A stretch of DNA of 64,000 nt from Duganella sp. 1224 (GTDB lineage: Bacteria; Pseudomonadota; Gammaproteobacteria; Burkholderiales; Burkholderiaceae_D): NCBI RefSeq assembly GCF_013408245.1, contig NZ_JACBYS010000001.1, positions 682,001 through 746,000 on the forward strand, written 5' to 3'. The notes below the pieces were generated by a model. That model was not told the DNA's origin. It saw only the letters and a list, made by a program, of their open reading frames with translations, and made no database searches. Every line of letters starts with the position of its first letter. Position 1 is the stretch's first letter. The position numbers and the translations under genes were made by a program. Below are positions 24,532-32,969 of this stretch, piece after piece.

Positions 24532-27183
24532 CTACGCCAGGGTGGCGTCGATGCGCGCCGCGCTGACCGGATCGACCGGACGCAGCGCGTCCACCAGTTC
24601 GGACACCGACGAGCCGCATGCGTACACCAGCACATCGCCGGGCCGGCATTGCGACAGGCCGAGGCGCAGCGCCTCCGAAGGATCGCTTTCCAACATCACG
24701 CCCGCCGACTGCCCGCGCGCCGCCTGCGCCGCCGCCCGCATCATGGCGGCGCGCTCACCTGCCGCGCGGCCGCGATGCTCGCTTTCCCACTCATAGAACA
24801 CCGTTGTATCGAAGCTTCCACCGCAGATCTGGCCGATCTGCTGGAAGTCACGCTCGCGACGGTCGCCCGGCGAGGTCACCACGGCCACGGTGCGGCCCTG
24901 CGTCATGGCGCGCGCGGTCGCGGCCAACGCCCTGAAAGCGGCCGGATTGTGCGCAAAGTCCACCACCACCTGCACGCCGTTGACGTCGTACAGGTTGGCG
25001 CGCATCGGATTGTGCCGCGCGTCGGACACGAAGCTGCGCAAGCCCGCCGCAATGGCGCCGTTGCCCAGATCGCTGGCCATCAGGGCCGCCGCGGCAGCCA
25101 GGCCGTTGGCGATGTTGTGCTGCGCGCAGCCGCCCAGCGTGGATGGCATCTCGCGCGCCGCCAGCAGCACGTGGTGCTGGCCGTGGCCGTCCGACGCCAT
25201 TAGCGCGCCGTCTTCCAGCCAGGTCGCGCGGCCGCCGGCCTGCAGGTGGGCCAATAGCGCCGGGTGCCGCGCGTCGCAACTGAAGTAGATCCGCTCGACT
25301 TTTTCATCCAGGCCGGCACCGATGGCGCGGCAGCGCTCATCCTCGGCGTTCAGCACCACCGCGCCGCTGGCCGCTTGCACCACCACGCCTTTGACCGCCG
25401 CCAGATCGTCCAGCGTCTCCACGCCATCCAGACCCAGATGGTCTTCGCTGACGTTGAGCAGCACCGACACGTCGCAGCGGTCGAACGCCAGGCCGCGCTT
25501 GAGGATGCCGCCGCGCGCCGTCTCCAGCACCGCGAACTCCACCTCCGGCGCCGACAGCACGGTGCGCGCCGACCAGTAGCCGCTGCAGTCGCCGCGCCGC
25601 ACCTCCGCGCCGTTGATGAACACCCCCTCGCTGGTGGTGCAGCCGGTGGCGATGCCGGCCTGCCGCAGCGCGTGCTCGATCATCAGCGTGGTGGTGGTCT
25701 TGCCGTTGGTGCCGGTGACGGCGATGACCGGGATGCGGCCATCCTGATGGCCGAACATCGATTCCACGATGGCGGCGCCGGCATCGCGCGGCACCCCCGC
25801 GCTGGGGTATTCGTGCATGCGGATGCCCGGCGCCGCGTTGATTTCAATGACCGCGCCATTGCGGCCATTTAGCGGACGCGAAATGTCCTCGCAGACCAGG
25901 TCAATGCCCGCCACGTCCAGGCCGATCTTGCGCGCCGCGCGCACGCACATCGCCAGCGTCTCGGGCGGCAGGCGGTCGGTCACGTCCTCCGCCGTGCCGC
26001 CGCTGGACAGGTTGGCGTTGCCGCGCATGAGCACCCGGCGCCCGGTCTCCGGCACGCTGTCGAAGTCCAGCCCCTGGCTGGCCAGCGTGGTTTCGGCGTG
26101 GCCGTCCAGCGGGATGCGGGTCAGGATGTTGGTGTGGCCTTCGCCGCGTGCCGGATTGCGGTTTTCCAGTTCCACCAGTTGGCGGACGGTGGATACGCCG
26201 TCGCCCGTTACGGCGGCGGGACGGCGCAGCGCGGCCGCCACCACCCGCTCGCCGGCCACCAGGATGCGGTAGTCGTCGCCGGGAATGTAGCGCTCGACGA
26301 TGATGGTGCGGCCATGCTCGCGCGCGCGTTCAAAAGCCAGCTTGACCTCGTCCGGCGTGCCGCAGCGGGTCGAGACGCCGCGCCCGTGATTGCCGTCCAG
26401 CGGCTTGACGGTGACCAGGCCTTCCAGCTCGCGGGCGGCGCGCAGCGCCTGTTCCAGCGTGCGCACGCTGACGCCTTCCGGCACCGGCACGCCGGCTTCC
26501 TCCAGCAGCGCCTTGGTCAGCTGCTTGTCCGAGGCGATGCCGACCGCGATGTGGCCGGTATCGCCGGTAATCGTCGCCTGCAGGCGCTTTTGCTGCGCGC
26601 CCCAGCCGAGCAGGAACATATTGGCGTCCTCGGTCAGGCGCTGGTAGGGGATGCCCTGGCGGACCGCCGCGCGCAGGATGGCGCCGGTGCTGGTGCCGAT
26701 GGCATGGCGTTCGGCGGTGTCCTTCAGCGCCGCCACGCCGGCCTCCAGTTGCTGCGCCAGCCCGTCGGCGCCGGTGGCCAGGCCGCGCACCAGCGACAGC
26801 GCCAGGTCGCAGGCGTCGATCGCCACGTGCTCCGACTCGTACGAGCACACCACGCGGTACTGGCCCGGCGCGCCCTGCACCTCGTGGGTGCGGCCCAGGT
26901 AGGTCGGCGTGCCGGCCAGGCATTGCAGCGCGATGGTCACGTGCTCCACCACGTGCGCCAGGTTGGCGCCGTTGTTCAGCGCCTGCACAAAGCCGCCATA
27001 CTGGCCCACCGAGCAGCGGTGGTCGTACAGCGATGGCAGCAACGCCAGCAACTGGGTGTTGAAGCCGTCGATGCCGGTGGTGGTGTGGTCACGCAGCTCC
27101 TGCAGGTCGATGACGCTCAGCAGGCATGGCTGGCTGGAATACAGATTGGGGCCACGCAGCACATGTTGTTTAACGATGATCAT
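24532..27183 (-). CDS. cphA: Cyanophycin synthetase
   Basis: Full-length CphA of 883 residues, which builds the storage polymer multi-L-arginyl-poly-L-aspartate from Asp, Arg and ATP. Three domains are clear: the N-terminal domain (1-160, RGPNLYSSQPC, GANLAHVVEHV); the ATP-grasp domain that adds Asp (about 165-480, ASDKQLTKALLEEAGVPVP, VTVKPLDGNHGRGV, IVERYIPGDDYRI, VIEINAAPGIRMH); and the Mur-ligase-like domain that adds Arg (from 485, TGTNGKTTTT at about 490, TARGGILKRGLAFDRCD, NVSEDHLGLDG, VVDFAHNPAAF). All catalytic motifs seem intact. ATG 27183 overlaps the cyanophycinase stop (ATGA), making translation coupled. It is the last gene of a three-gene operon. Confidence 0.97.
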   Translation of the reverse strand: MIIVKQHVLRGPNLYSSQPCLLSVIDLQELRDHTTTGIDGFNTQLLALLPSLYDHRCSVGQYGGFVQALNNGANLAHVVEHVTIALQCLAGTPTYLGRTHEVQGAPGQYRVVCSYESEHVAIDACDLALSLVRGLATGADGLAQQLEAGVAALKDTAERHAIGTSTGAILRAAVRQGIPYQRLTEDANMFLLGWGAQQKRLQATITGDTGHIAVGIASDKQLTKALLEEAGVPVPEGVSVRTLEQALRAARELEGLVTVKPLDGNHGRGVSTRCGTPDEVKLAFERAREHGRTIIVERYIPGDDYRILVAGERVVAAALRRPAAVTGDGVSTVRQLVELENRNPARGEGHTNILTRIPLDGHAETTLASQGLDFDSVPETGRRVLMRGNANLSSGGTAEDVTDRLPPETLAMCVRAARKIGLDVAGIDLVCEDISRPLNGRNGAVIEINAAPGIRMHEYPSAGVPRDAGAAIVESMFGHQDGRIPVIAVTGTNGKTTTTLMIEHALRQAGIATGCTTSEGVFINGAEVRRGDCSGYWSARTVLSAPEVEFAVLETARGGILKRGLAFDRCDVSVLLNVSEDHLGLDGVETLDDLAAVKGVVVQAASGAVVLNAEDERCRAIGAGLDEKVERIYFSCDARHPALLAHLQAGGRATWLEDGALMASDGHGQHHVLLAAREMPSTLGGCAQHNIANGLAAAAALMASDLGNGAIAAGLRSFVSDARHNPMRANLYDVNGVQVVVDFAHNPAAFRALAATARAMTQGRTVAVVTSPGDRRERDFQQIGQICGGSFDTTVFYEWESEHRGRAAGERAAMMRAAAQAARGQSAGVMLESDPSEALRLGLSQCRPGDVLVYACGSSVSELVDALRPVDPVSAARIDATLA

Positions 27184-28022
27184 TGCTCTAAAGTCCTGTC
27201 GGTTAAATATTGGATGAAATCGGCCAGCGGGCCGGCGTCGGCCGGGCTGGCAAAACTGGCGCCGGCGGGCAGCAGGTGCAGGCGCACGTCCAGCATCTGC
27301 GGCACGGCGCCGGGCGCCACTTCGGCGATATTGGTCACCGCGTGGCGGCAGTCGGCCACGGTGATGGTGCCTTCGCCCACCACCGCGATGCCATCGCCCT
27401 GCACGATCAGCGCCGTGTCCTCGTCGATGCCGGCGCCCAGCAAGAAGGGGCTCTGGGCGATGGCGCTGAGCAGGCGGTTGATGCGGTGGCGTTGCGAGAA
27501 GTGCTGGTCGATGATGACGCGGCTGACAAAGCCCAGCCCCGCGCCCAGCCGCGCCGCGCCTTTTTCCGGCGCCAGTTCGGCCTTGCCCTCGGCCAGCATG
27601 TGGGTGCACATGCCGGAGGCGCCGGCGCTGGTGCCGGCGATGCAGGCGCCGTTATCGATGTAGGCGCGGCGCATCGCACGCTCCAGCTGGGTGCCGCCGA
27701 TGAAGGCCACCAGCCGTTTCTGGTCGCCGCCAGTCATGAAGATGCCGCGCGCCTGCGCCATGCGGTGCGCCAGCATGTCGTCCTCGGCCTCGGCGCGGCT
27801 GCCGATGCGCACGTGCGTCACCTGCGTGGCGCCAAGTTCGCCGAAGGCGGTTTCGTACATCTCCCAGACCTTGTCCGGCACGGTGCTGGCGGCGGTGATC
27901 ACCATGATGGGCTGCTGCGGTCCGCCGGCCAGCGTCAGGAACTGCTGCAGCACGTCCTTGTTGTTGGTGCGGTCTTCGTTACCGCCGATGATCATCAGGC
28001 TGCCGTTGTGGTTCATGTTCAT
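27180..28022 (-). CDS. cphB: Cyanophycinase
   Basis: Intracellular cyanophycinase of 280 residues, peptidase family S51, which cuts cyanophycin to beta-Asp-Arg dipeptides. The nucleophile Ser132 is in CIAGTSAGASGM, the exact family signature. Other family segments are LMIIGGNEDRTNNKDVL, IFMTGGDQKRLVAFIGGT, VIIDQHFSQRHRINRLLSA and LGAGIDEDTALIV. There is no signal peptide, so it works in the cytoplasm on stored granules. It overlaps the upstream di-iron oxidase gene and the downstream cphA by 4 bp each. Coupling of synthesis and breakdown in one operon is known for several bacteria; the extra first gene is unusual. Confidence 0.96.
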   Translation of the reverse strand: MNMNHNGSLMIIGGNEDRTNNKDVLQQFLTLAGGPQQPIMVITAASTVPDKVWEMYETAFGELGATQVTHVRIGSRAEAEDDMLAHRMAQARGIFMTGGDQKRLVAFIGGTQLERAMRRAYIDNGACIAGTSAGASGMCTHMLAEGKAELAPEKGAARLGAGLGFVSRVIIDQHFSQRHRINRLLSAIAQSPFLLGAGIDEDTALIVQGDGIAVVGEGTITVADCRHAVTNIAEVAPGAVPQMLDVRLHLLPAGASFASPADAGPLADFIQYLTDRTLEQ

Positions 28023-29422
28023 GCTGTCAGTTGTCGGTACATGCGGGTGGCCATCAGGCCGAGCGGGCGATGATGCTGGGCGGGCGTCATCAGCGTTTGC
28101 AGCAGCTGCACGGCGGCCTGCTTGCTGCCCAGCGTGGCCACCTGTTGCTCCAGCCGGCGCAGCGGGCTGCTGTCGTCATCGCCGGCGTGGTGACGCACGA
28201 TGCCGCGCGGCGGTCCCTGGCGCGGCGTGTGGTTGAGGCCCAGCGAATCCAGCGAGCGCTGGCGGGCGCGGAAGCTCGGCACGCGTTTCGGCGTCACGAT
28301 CCAGTCGCGCAGGACCTGCTGCTCGTAGGCGCTGAAGACGCCGAACATCTCGGCGCGCTCGCTCTGGATCAGGCGCCAGAAGCGGCTGTTCTCCGGCGGC
28401 TGGCCGCGCTGTATCCAGCCGGCGTTCTCCAGTTCCGCCAGCATCTCCGGGATCTGCTGCGGATCGCTGAGCCACTCGTTGATGCCGCGGCCGGCCAGGC
28501 GGCAGTAGTCGGAATGCATATTGGCTCCGGTGTGGGCCTTGGCCGCCATGATCTCCACCAGTTCCTCGTTCAGGTCGAAACCGGCGATGACCGAGGTGGT
28601 GCAGGCGCCAAGATCATTGAGGCGGTAGCCGTCCTGGATGCGCTGCCACACGCTGGCGGTGTCGCCAAAGCGCGGCAGCAGCTGTAACAGCGCCTGCACC
28701 GCCTTGTGCGCGTGGCCGGTGCTGCCGTTGTCCACCGTGATGTGCAGCGTGAAGTAGTAGGGATCGATGCCCAGCTCATTCAGCTCGTAGGCGGTGATGA
28801 GCAGGTGCAGCGGCAACTGCTCGTAACCGAGGTTGTAGCCGATGATCTCGGGCAGGAAGCGTTCGGCGTCATAGGCCAGCGCCAACTGGATGGCGCCTTG
28901 CTCGAAATAGGTGTCCGGGAGGTGCTGCCAGTCTTCGCAATCGTGCGTGGCCAGCAGCTTTTTATACAGCAGGACGTGATTTTTTTCCGGCACGCCGTCG
29001 CCCAGCTCCTCCAGGTAGGTCTGGATCAGCGGACGGAAGTCGGGATCGTCCCAGCGCGCCAGCAGGCCATACAGCCAGGCGCCGTCCACCAGTTTGGTGG
29101 GGGCCACGTGCTTGAGGAAGTGCAGAGCGTGCGACTGGTTGCTGAAGTAGCGGCGCGGCGCGCCTTCGCGGCGGCTTTGCAGGTAAGCCTGGTATTCGCT
29201 GCCGACCGTGAAGGCGCGGCTGGACATCCAGGACGCCAGCTGCTGCGGGTCGTCTGGCAGATCGTGGTGCAGTTGGCGCGCGGCCTGCAGCCGCTGCCCC
29301 AGAAAGGTGCGTGCGCTGTCCAGCGTCGCGTCATCCGGCGGGCCGGCATTGAGTGAACGGTAGATCGCCGACGCGCTGTTGACTGCGGCGGGAGCGGCGA
29401 CGGCATAGGCAAGCTGTAACAT
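28019..29422 (-). CDS. Haem-oxygenase-like di-iron oxidase (iron-containing redox enzyme family)
   Basis: Protein of 467 residues related to the haem-oxygenase-like di-iron oxidase (HDO) superfamily, annotated elsewhere as iron-containing redox enzyme. Likely iron ligands, by pattern: Glu138/139 in YLEELGDG, His149 in EKNHVLLY, a Glu in FLPEIIGYNLGYE (192 or 201), then His227 and Asp231 in FTLHITVDNG and His237 in TGHAHKAV. The N-terminal 100 residues and a basic C-terminal third (about 330-467) are extra to the core. HDO enzymes include UndA, BesC and the SznF central domain, which hydroxylates methylarginine. First gene of the operon, 4-bp ATGA overlap with cyanophycinase. A role with cyanophycin-derived Asp, Arg or dipeptide is inferred from context only. 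Confidence 0.8.
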   Translation of the reverse strand: MLQLAYAVAAPAAVNSASAIYRSLNAGPPDDATLDSARTFLGQRLQAARQLHHDLPDDPQQLASWMSSRAFTVGSEYQAYLQSRREGAPRRYFSNQSHALHFLKHVAPTKLVDGAWLYGLLARWDDPDFRPLIQTYLEELGDGVPEKNHVLLYKKLLATHDCEDWQHLPDTYFEQGAIQLALAYDAERFLPEIIGYNLGYEQLPLHLLITAYELNELGIDPYYFTLHITVDNGSTGHAHKAVQALLQLLPRFGDTASVWQRIQDGYRLNDLGACTTSVIAGFDLNEELVEIMAAKAHTGANMHSDYCRLAGRGINEWLSDPQQIPEMLAELENAGWIQRGQPPENSRFWRLIQSERAEMFGVFSAYEQQVLRDWIVTPKRVPSFRARQRSLDSLGLNHTPRQGPPRGIVRHHAGDDDSSPLRRLEQQVATLGSKQAAVQLLQTLMTPAQHHRPLGLMATRMYRQLTA

Positions 29423-29447
29423 GAGCGTTCCGAGGTGAGTAGGATGG

Positions 29448-29460
29448 GTTGATTATCAAC
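29448..29460. promoter_or_regulatory. Palindrome upstream of the di-iron oxidase/cyanophycin operon
   Basis: GTTGATTATCAAC is a perfect 6+1+6 palindrome 25 bp upstream of the start of the operon's first gene, between it and the MarR gene. The half GTTGAT recurs as GTTGATAATG at the MarR start. It may be an operator of the neighbouring MarR protein or of another regulator. Confidence 0.35.
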
Positions 29461-29527
29461 GCCGCCCTCCATGCCCCACATCGGTGCGTCTCTTGTGTTT
29501 GTGTAAGAGTAGGCCGACAGGACCGTT

Positions 29528-29989
29528 TCAGACCTGGCCGCCGGCTTCGAGGTTGTCACGGATCTGCTGTAATAACGCTTGCAATTGCGTCAACTGGTCG
29601 GCGCTCATGCCGGTCACCGCGGCGGCGGCGGCCTGCTGGCCCAGTTCATTCAGGCTGTGGAAGATTTTCTGGCCCTGCGCGCTGAGTGTGAGGTGGGTGA
29701 TGCGGCGGTCGGCGTCATCGGCGGCGGCGTCCAGCAACTGCTTGTCGCGCAGGCTTTTCAACAGGCGCGCCAGTTGCGCCTTGTCGCGGCCGGAGTGCGC
29801 CACCAGGTCGCCCTGGGTGGCGCCGGGGTGGCGCGCAAAGAAGCCCAGTGCCTTGTATTCCATGTGCGTCAGTTCATGCGGATGGTCGCGCAGGCCGCGC
29901 AGCTGGCGCGCGCGGAACACATGCATGATCGAGTGGATGGCGTCGAACACCTGTTCCGATTGGTTGACTTTATTAACTGGTTTGGTCAT
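29528..29989 (-). CDS. MarR-family transcriptional regulator
   Basis: Winged-helix regulator of 153 residues, start ATG 29989 (MTKPVNKVNQSEQVFDAIHS); ATG 30001 is an alternative. The DNA-binding part covers about 50-110: LTHMEYKALGFFARHPGATQGDLVAHSGRDKAQLARLLKSLRDKQLL, read in parts, and the wing DDADRRITHLTLSAQG with the MarR DxRxxxLxLT pattern. It is divergent from the siderophore-interacting reductase, whose start is 32 bp away, and a palindrome covers its own start codon. Autorepression together with control of the reductase is likely. The effector is unknown; iron or an aromatic ligand are both plausible. Confidence 0.9.
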   Translation of the reverse strand: MTKPVNKVNQSEQVFDAIHSIMHVFRARQLRGLRDHPHELTHMEYKALGFFARHPGATQGDLVAHSGRDKAQLARLLKSLRDKQLLDAAADDADRRITHLTLSAQGQKIFHSLNELGQQAAAAAVTGMSADQLTQLQALLQQIRDNLEAGGQV

Positions 29990-30004
29990 AATGGGTGACA
30001 TTAT
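29988..30004. promoter_or_regulatory. Putative MarR operator
   Basis: ATAATG, the 5-base spacer GGTGA and CATTAT form an inverted repeat that covers the start region of the MarR gene and lies 18 bp upstream of the reductase ATG. The position between two divergent starts 32 bp apart fits an operator repressing both. This is inferred from pattern only. Confidence 0.45.
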
Positions 30005-30021
30005 CAACTAAGGGGCAGGTG

Positions 30022-30726
30022 ATGAGCAATCGAATTCAGCGCGTCCGGCACGAGATCAAACGGCGCGAGCTGCAAGTGGCCAAGGTCGAGCATCTGGCGC
30101 CGGACTACGTCAGCGTAACATTCAAAGGCGAGACCTTACACGATTTCGTCTCGTCCTCCTACGACGACCACGTGAAATTCATGCTGGGCGACGAGGTGCG
30201 GCGCGACTTCACGCCGCGCAGCTACGACAACGTGGCCGGCGAATTGACCATCGAATTCGCGCTGCACGCCAGCGGCGCCGCCTCGGACTGGGCGCGCCAG
30301 GCGGCCGTGGGGCAGACGGCGGTCATCGCCGGCCCGCGCGGCTCGATGATCATCCCGATGGACTATGACTGGCACGTGCTGGCGGGCGACGCCTCGGCGC
30401 TGCCGGCCATCCGCCGCCGCCTGGAAGAACTGCCGCGCGAGGCGCGGGTACAGGTGCTGGTGGCGGCGGATAGCGCGTCCGCGTTGCCGTTCCGCGGCGA
30501 GGCGCAGGTGCAAGTGCAGCGGCTGGACAGCCAGGAGGCGCTGCTGGCCGCGATCCGCGCCCTGCAACTGCCGGCGGGCGAGGGCTTCTTCTGGTTTGCC
30601 GGCGAAGCGGCGCTGGCGGCGCAGGTGCGCGACGCGGTCTTCGTCGACAAGGGCCACCCGCGCGACGCGGCGCGCATTTCCGCGTACTGGAAGCAGGGCG
30701 CTTCCGGCCACCACGAGGACCTGTAA
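30022..30726 (+). CDS. Siderophore-interacting protein (ferric-chelate reductase)
   Basis: FAD/NAD(P)H-dependent ferric-siderophore reductase of the ViuB/YqjH group, 234 residues, cytoplasmic. ATG 30022 follows AGGGGCAGG. FAD-binding segment RDFTPRSYDNVAGELTIEFALH shows the family R-x-Y-T/S-like pattern. Next come GPRGSMIIPMDYDWHVLAGDASALPAIRRRLEELP, typical for SIP proteins, and the C-terminal FFWFAGEAALAAQVRDAV and DAARISAYWKQGASGHHEDL, the usual Y-W-x-x-G end. It releases iron from imported ferric siderophores by reduction. It is divergent from a MarR gene with an overlapping control region. In E. coli the corresponding gene is controlled by a dedicated regulator as well. Confidence 0.93.
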   Translation: MSNRIQRVRHEIKRRELQVAKVEHLAPDYVSVTFKGETLHDFVSSSYDDHVKFMLGDEVRRDFTPRSYDNVAGELTIEFALHASGAASDWARQAAVGQTAVIAGPRGSMIIPMDYDWHVLAGDASALPAIRRRLEELPREARVQVLVAADSASALPFRGEAQVQVQRLDSQEALLAAIRALQLPAGEGFFWFAGEAALAAQVRDAVFVDKGHPRDAARISAYWKQGASGHHEDL

Positions 30727-30732
30727 AGGCGG

Positions 30733-31620
30733 TTAGAGCCGCAGCGCGTCGACCACCAGCTGGAAGGCGGGGGAGGACTGGCGGCGGCTGGGGTAGTACA
30801 GGTGGTAGCCCGGCAGGACCGGGCACCATTCCTTCAGCACGCGCACCAGCGTGCCTTCCTTGACATGGTCGCAGGCCATGTCCTCCGGCACGGAGGCGAT
30901 ACCGTAGCCGGCCAGCGCCGCGCGCAGACGCGAGGTGGTGTTGTTGAACACCCATTGGCCGTCGACGCGCACGTTGTGCGGCGTGCCGTTCTTCTCAAGC
31001 TCCCATACCTGCAGGTTGCCATGGGTGGGCAGGCGCAGGTTGATGCAGCTGTGCTGCTGCAGGTCGTCCGGCGTGCGCGGCTTGCCGCGGCGGGCGAAAT
31101 ACTCGGGCGTGGCCACCAGCGCCATGCGGAAGTCGGCGCCGATGCGCACCGCGATCATGTCCTTTTCCACCTGGCTGCCCACGCGCACGCCGGCGTCGTA
31201 GCGCTGCGAGACGATGTCGGTCATGCCGTAGTCGATGGTGATGTCGATCTTGACGTCCGGGTAGTCGTGCATGACGGCGGCCAGCTTGGGCCACAGCACA
31301 TTGTTGGCCGAGTGCTCGGCGGCCGTGATGCGGATGGTGCCGGCCGGCTTGTCGCGCAACTCGTTGAGCGAGGCCAGTTCCTGGGTGATTTCATCGAAGC
31401 GCGGCGCGGCAGTGCGCAGCAGCCGTTCGCCGGCCTCGGTGGGGCTGACGCTGCGGGTGGTGCGCGTCAGCAGGCGGATGCCGAGGCGCGTCTCCAGCCC
31501 GCGGATGGTGTGGCTCAGCGCCGACTGCGACACGCCCATCTTCCTGGCCGCCCTGGTGAAGCTGCCCTCGCGCGCCACCGTCACGAACGCCAGCAGATCG
31601 TTAAAATTTTCATATTCCAT
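30733..31620 (-). CDS. LysR-family transcriptional regulator
   Basis: LysR regulator of 295 residues. ATG 31620 lies at good distance from GGGAG; a GTG six bases earlier would be too close. HTH domain at 1-60: FNDLLAFVTVAREGSFTRAARKMGVSQSALSHTIRGLE in parts. Substrate-binding domain from about 90: GTIRITAAEHSANNVLWPKLA, YFARRGKPRTPDDLQQHSCINLR, VWELEKNG. This is the common subgroup that controls neighbouring oxidoreductases. Six base pairs separate its stop from that of the convergent reductase. It runs in the same direction as the molybdenum hydroxylase operon and may be its last gene or a separate unit. Confidence 0.92.
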   Translation of the reverse strand: MEYENFNDLLAFVTVAREGSFTRAARKMGVSQSALSHTIRGLETRLGIRLLTRTTRSVSPTEAGERLLRTAAPRFDEITQELASLNELRDKPAGTIRITAAEHSANNVLWPKLAAVMHDYPDVKIDITIDYGMTDIVSQRYDAGVRVGSQVEKDMIAVRIGADFRMALVATPEYFARRGKPRTPDDLQQHSCINLRLPTHGNLQVWELEKNGTPHNVRVDGQWVFNNTTSRLRAALAGYGIASVPEDMACDHVKEGTLVRVLKEWCPVLPGYHLYYPSRRQSSPAFQLVVDALRL

Positions 31621-31688
31621 GGACACACGCTCCCGATAAGCCGCTGATTATATCGGCAAGCCTGGCGGAGAGCGTGGCTATGGCATGG

Positions 31689-32408
31689 TCAGCTGAATCT
31701 GATCTGGCTGACGGTGATCGACACCACCAGCGGCTCCGGCTGATGTCCCAGGTCGGCGTCGCGCACGTAGATCAGGTGGCGGGTCGGCATGATGATGCCG
31801 TCGAAGGTGCCGTAGTCGTGGAAGTAGTGCACCGCCGGCGTGCCGCCGCTGATGTCGACGTCGTAGTCATGGCGGCGCAGCTTGCCGTCGTCGGCGAAGT
31901 AGAAGGTCTGCTCGCGGCCGTGGGTGGCGATGTTGTCCGGATAGCGCACCTTCAGGCGGCGCAGCGTTTCGCCGTTCTCCTGCCACGGCGCCAGCTCCTC
32001 CATCTCGAAGCCGGTTTCGGCAAACGCGAAGGGCAGCGTCAGATAATTCCAGATGGCGTAGCCGACGAAGTAGGCCAGCTGCGGCTCGCTCCATTGCGTC
32101 TCCAGGCCAAAGCCGGCGAACGAGTCGCGCGGCGACGACAGCGACTCCACCACCGTGCCGTCCGTGGTTTCGATGATGGCGCGCTGCGGCGTGACCGACG
32201 TGCGGCGGTCCGGCGCGCCGAATGGCGCGTGCGAGGTCCACTGGCGATGCAGTTCGATGCTGACGTCCACCTCATCGAGCTTGCCGCCGTGGCCCTTCAG
32301 CGGCCACAGGATGCCGCCCTGGCTCAGGTGCGCGCTCAGTTTGCTGAAGCTTTTCCAGCGTTGCAGGCCGCCGTGGGCGGTGATGACTTTATCCAGTAAT
32401 GCGTTCAT
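31689..32408 (-). CDS. Conserved-looking hypothetical protein of the hydroxylase operon
   Basis: Protein of 239 residues starting MNALLDKVITAHGGLQRW, a beginning seen in outer-membrane lipoprotein-sorting-like or LolA/LolB-fold cytosolic proteins, though no signal peptide is present. The rest is rich in beta-type segments: GKLDEVDVSIELHRQWTS, QRAIIETTDGTVVESLSS, LRRLKVRYPDNIATHGREQTFYFADDGKLRRHDYDVDISG (in parts), and GIIMPTRHLIYVRD. The DDGKLRRHDY block with YPDNI reminds one of a proposed lipid-binding half-barrel. I cannot assign a function. It lies 18 bp after the di-haem cytochrome gene and is probably co-transcribed with it. Confidence 0.75.
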   Translation of the reverse strand: MNALLDKVITAHGGLQRWKSFSKLSAHLSQGGILWPLKGHGGKLDEVDVSIELHRQWTSHAPFGAPDRRTSVTPQRAIIETTDGTVVESLSSPRDSFAGFGLETQWSEPQLAYFVGYAIWNYLTLPFAFAETGFEMEELAPWQENGETLRRLKVRYPDNIATHGREQTFYFADDGKLRRHDYDVDISGGTPAVHYFHDYGTFDGIIMPTRHLIYVRDADLGHQPEPLVVSITVSQIRFS

Positions 32409-32426
32409 GCTGTTCCTTGTTGAGAG

Positions 32427-32969
32427 TTATTGCGGGCAGGGCATGCCGGCGTCGGCCCACTTTTCCAGCGCCTTGACGAAGTCCTCGTGCGACATCGGCG
32501 GCAGCGTGCGTTGCGCGCCCGGATTCCAGGCCCACAGCACCAGCGGGTCGGTTTTCATGTGCTCGATGACCTGCTCGCCGGTCTTGCGGTTGCCATTGCG
32601 CTTGGGGTCCTTCATCTGCAGGCACACGCCTTTCTTGTCCAGCCCTTGCCATTTCATGCTGAGCGGCGCCAGGTGCCAGTTGGGCGCGCCCGGTACGCGG
32701 CCCTGCGCGGTGTTGCTGGCCTGATGGCAGGCGGCGCAATGCAGCACCGCCGAGCCATGGCCGTCGGCGCCGCGCACCACCTGCTGCGCGTGGACGATGC
32801 CGATGTCCTTCTGGTGCGGCGCTTCGGCCTGGTGGCAGTTGATGCAGCGCGGCGACATCACCACGCTGGCCACCGGGTCGAACAGCTTGCCGTCGCCCTT
32901 GGGCGCGCCTTGGGCCAGTCCGGCCAGCCCGGCCAGCGCCAGGGCGGAGAGGAGGAGTGCGCGCTTCAT
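32427..32969 (-). CDS. Cytochrome c-type subunit of isoquinoline oxidoreductase-like complex
   Basis: Exported protein of 180 residues with a signal peptide ([19 protein letters not shown]). Two haem c sites are visible: CINCH (about 42-46) and CAACH (about 77-81). Between them is [21 protein letters not shown], and the C-terminal half carries [28 protein letters not shown], which is usual for the small cytochrome subunit next to iorAB-like genes. It likely takes electrons from the molybdenum enzyme to the respiratory chain in the periplasm. ATG 32969 overlaps the ferredoxin-type subunit's stop by 4 bp. Confidence 0.85.
   Translation of the reverse strand: MKRALLLSALALAGLAGLAQGAPKGDGKLFDPVASVVMSPRCINCHQAEAPHQKDIGIVHAQQVVRGADGHGSAVLHCAACHQASNTAQGRVPGAPNWHLAPLSMKWQGLDKKGVCLQMKDPKRNGNRKTGEQVIEHMKTDPLVLWAWNPGAQRTLPPMSHEDFVKALEKWADAGMPCPQ

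Noticed and set aside
24532..27609. Extension of cphA to 1025 residues
   Set aside because: The family N-terminus starts at ATG 27183; the extra stretch overlaps cyanophycinase in another frame and is low-complexity.
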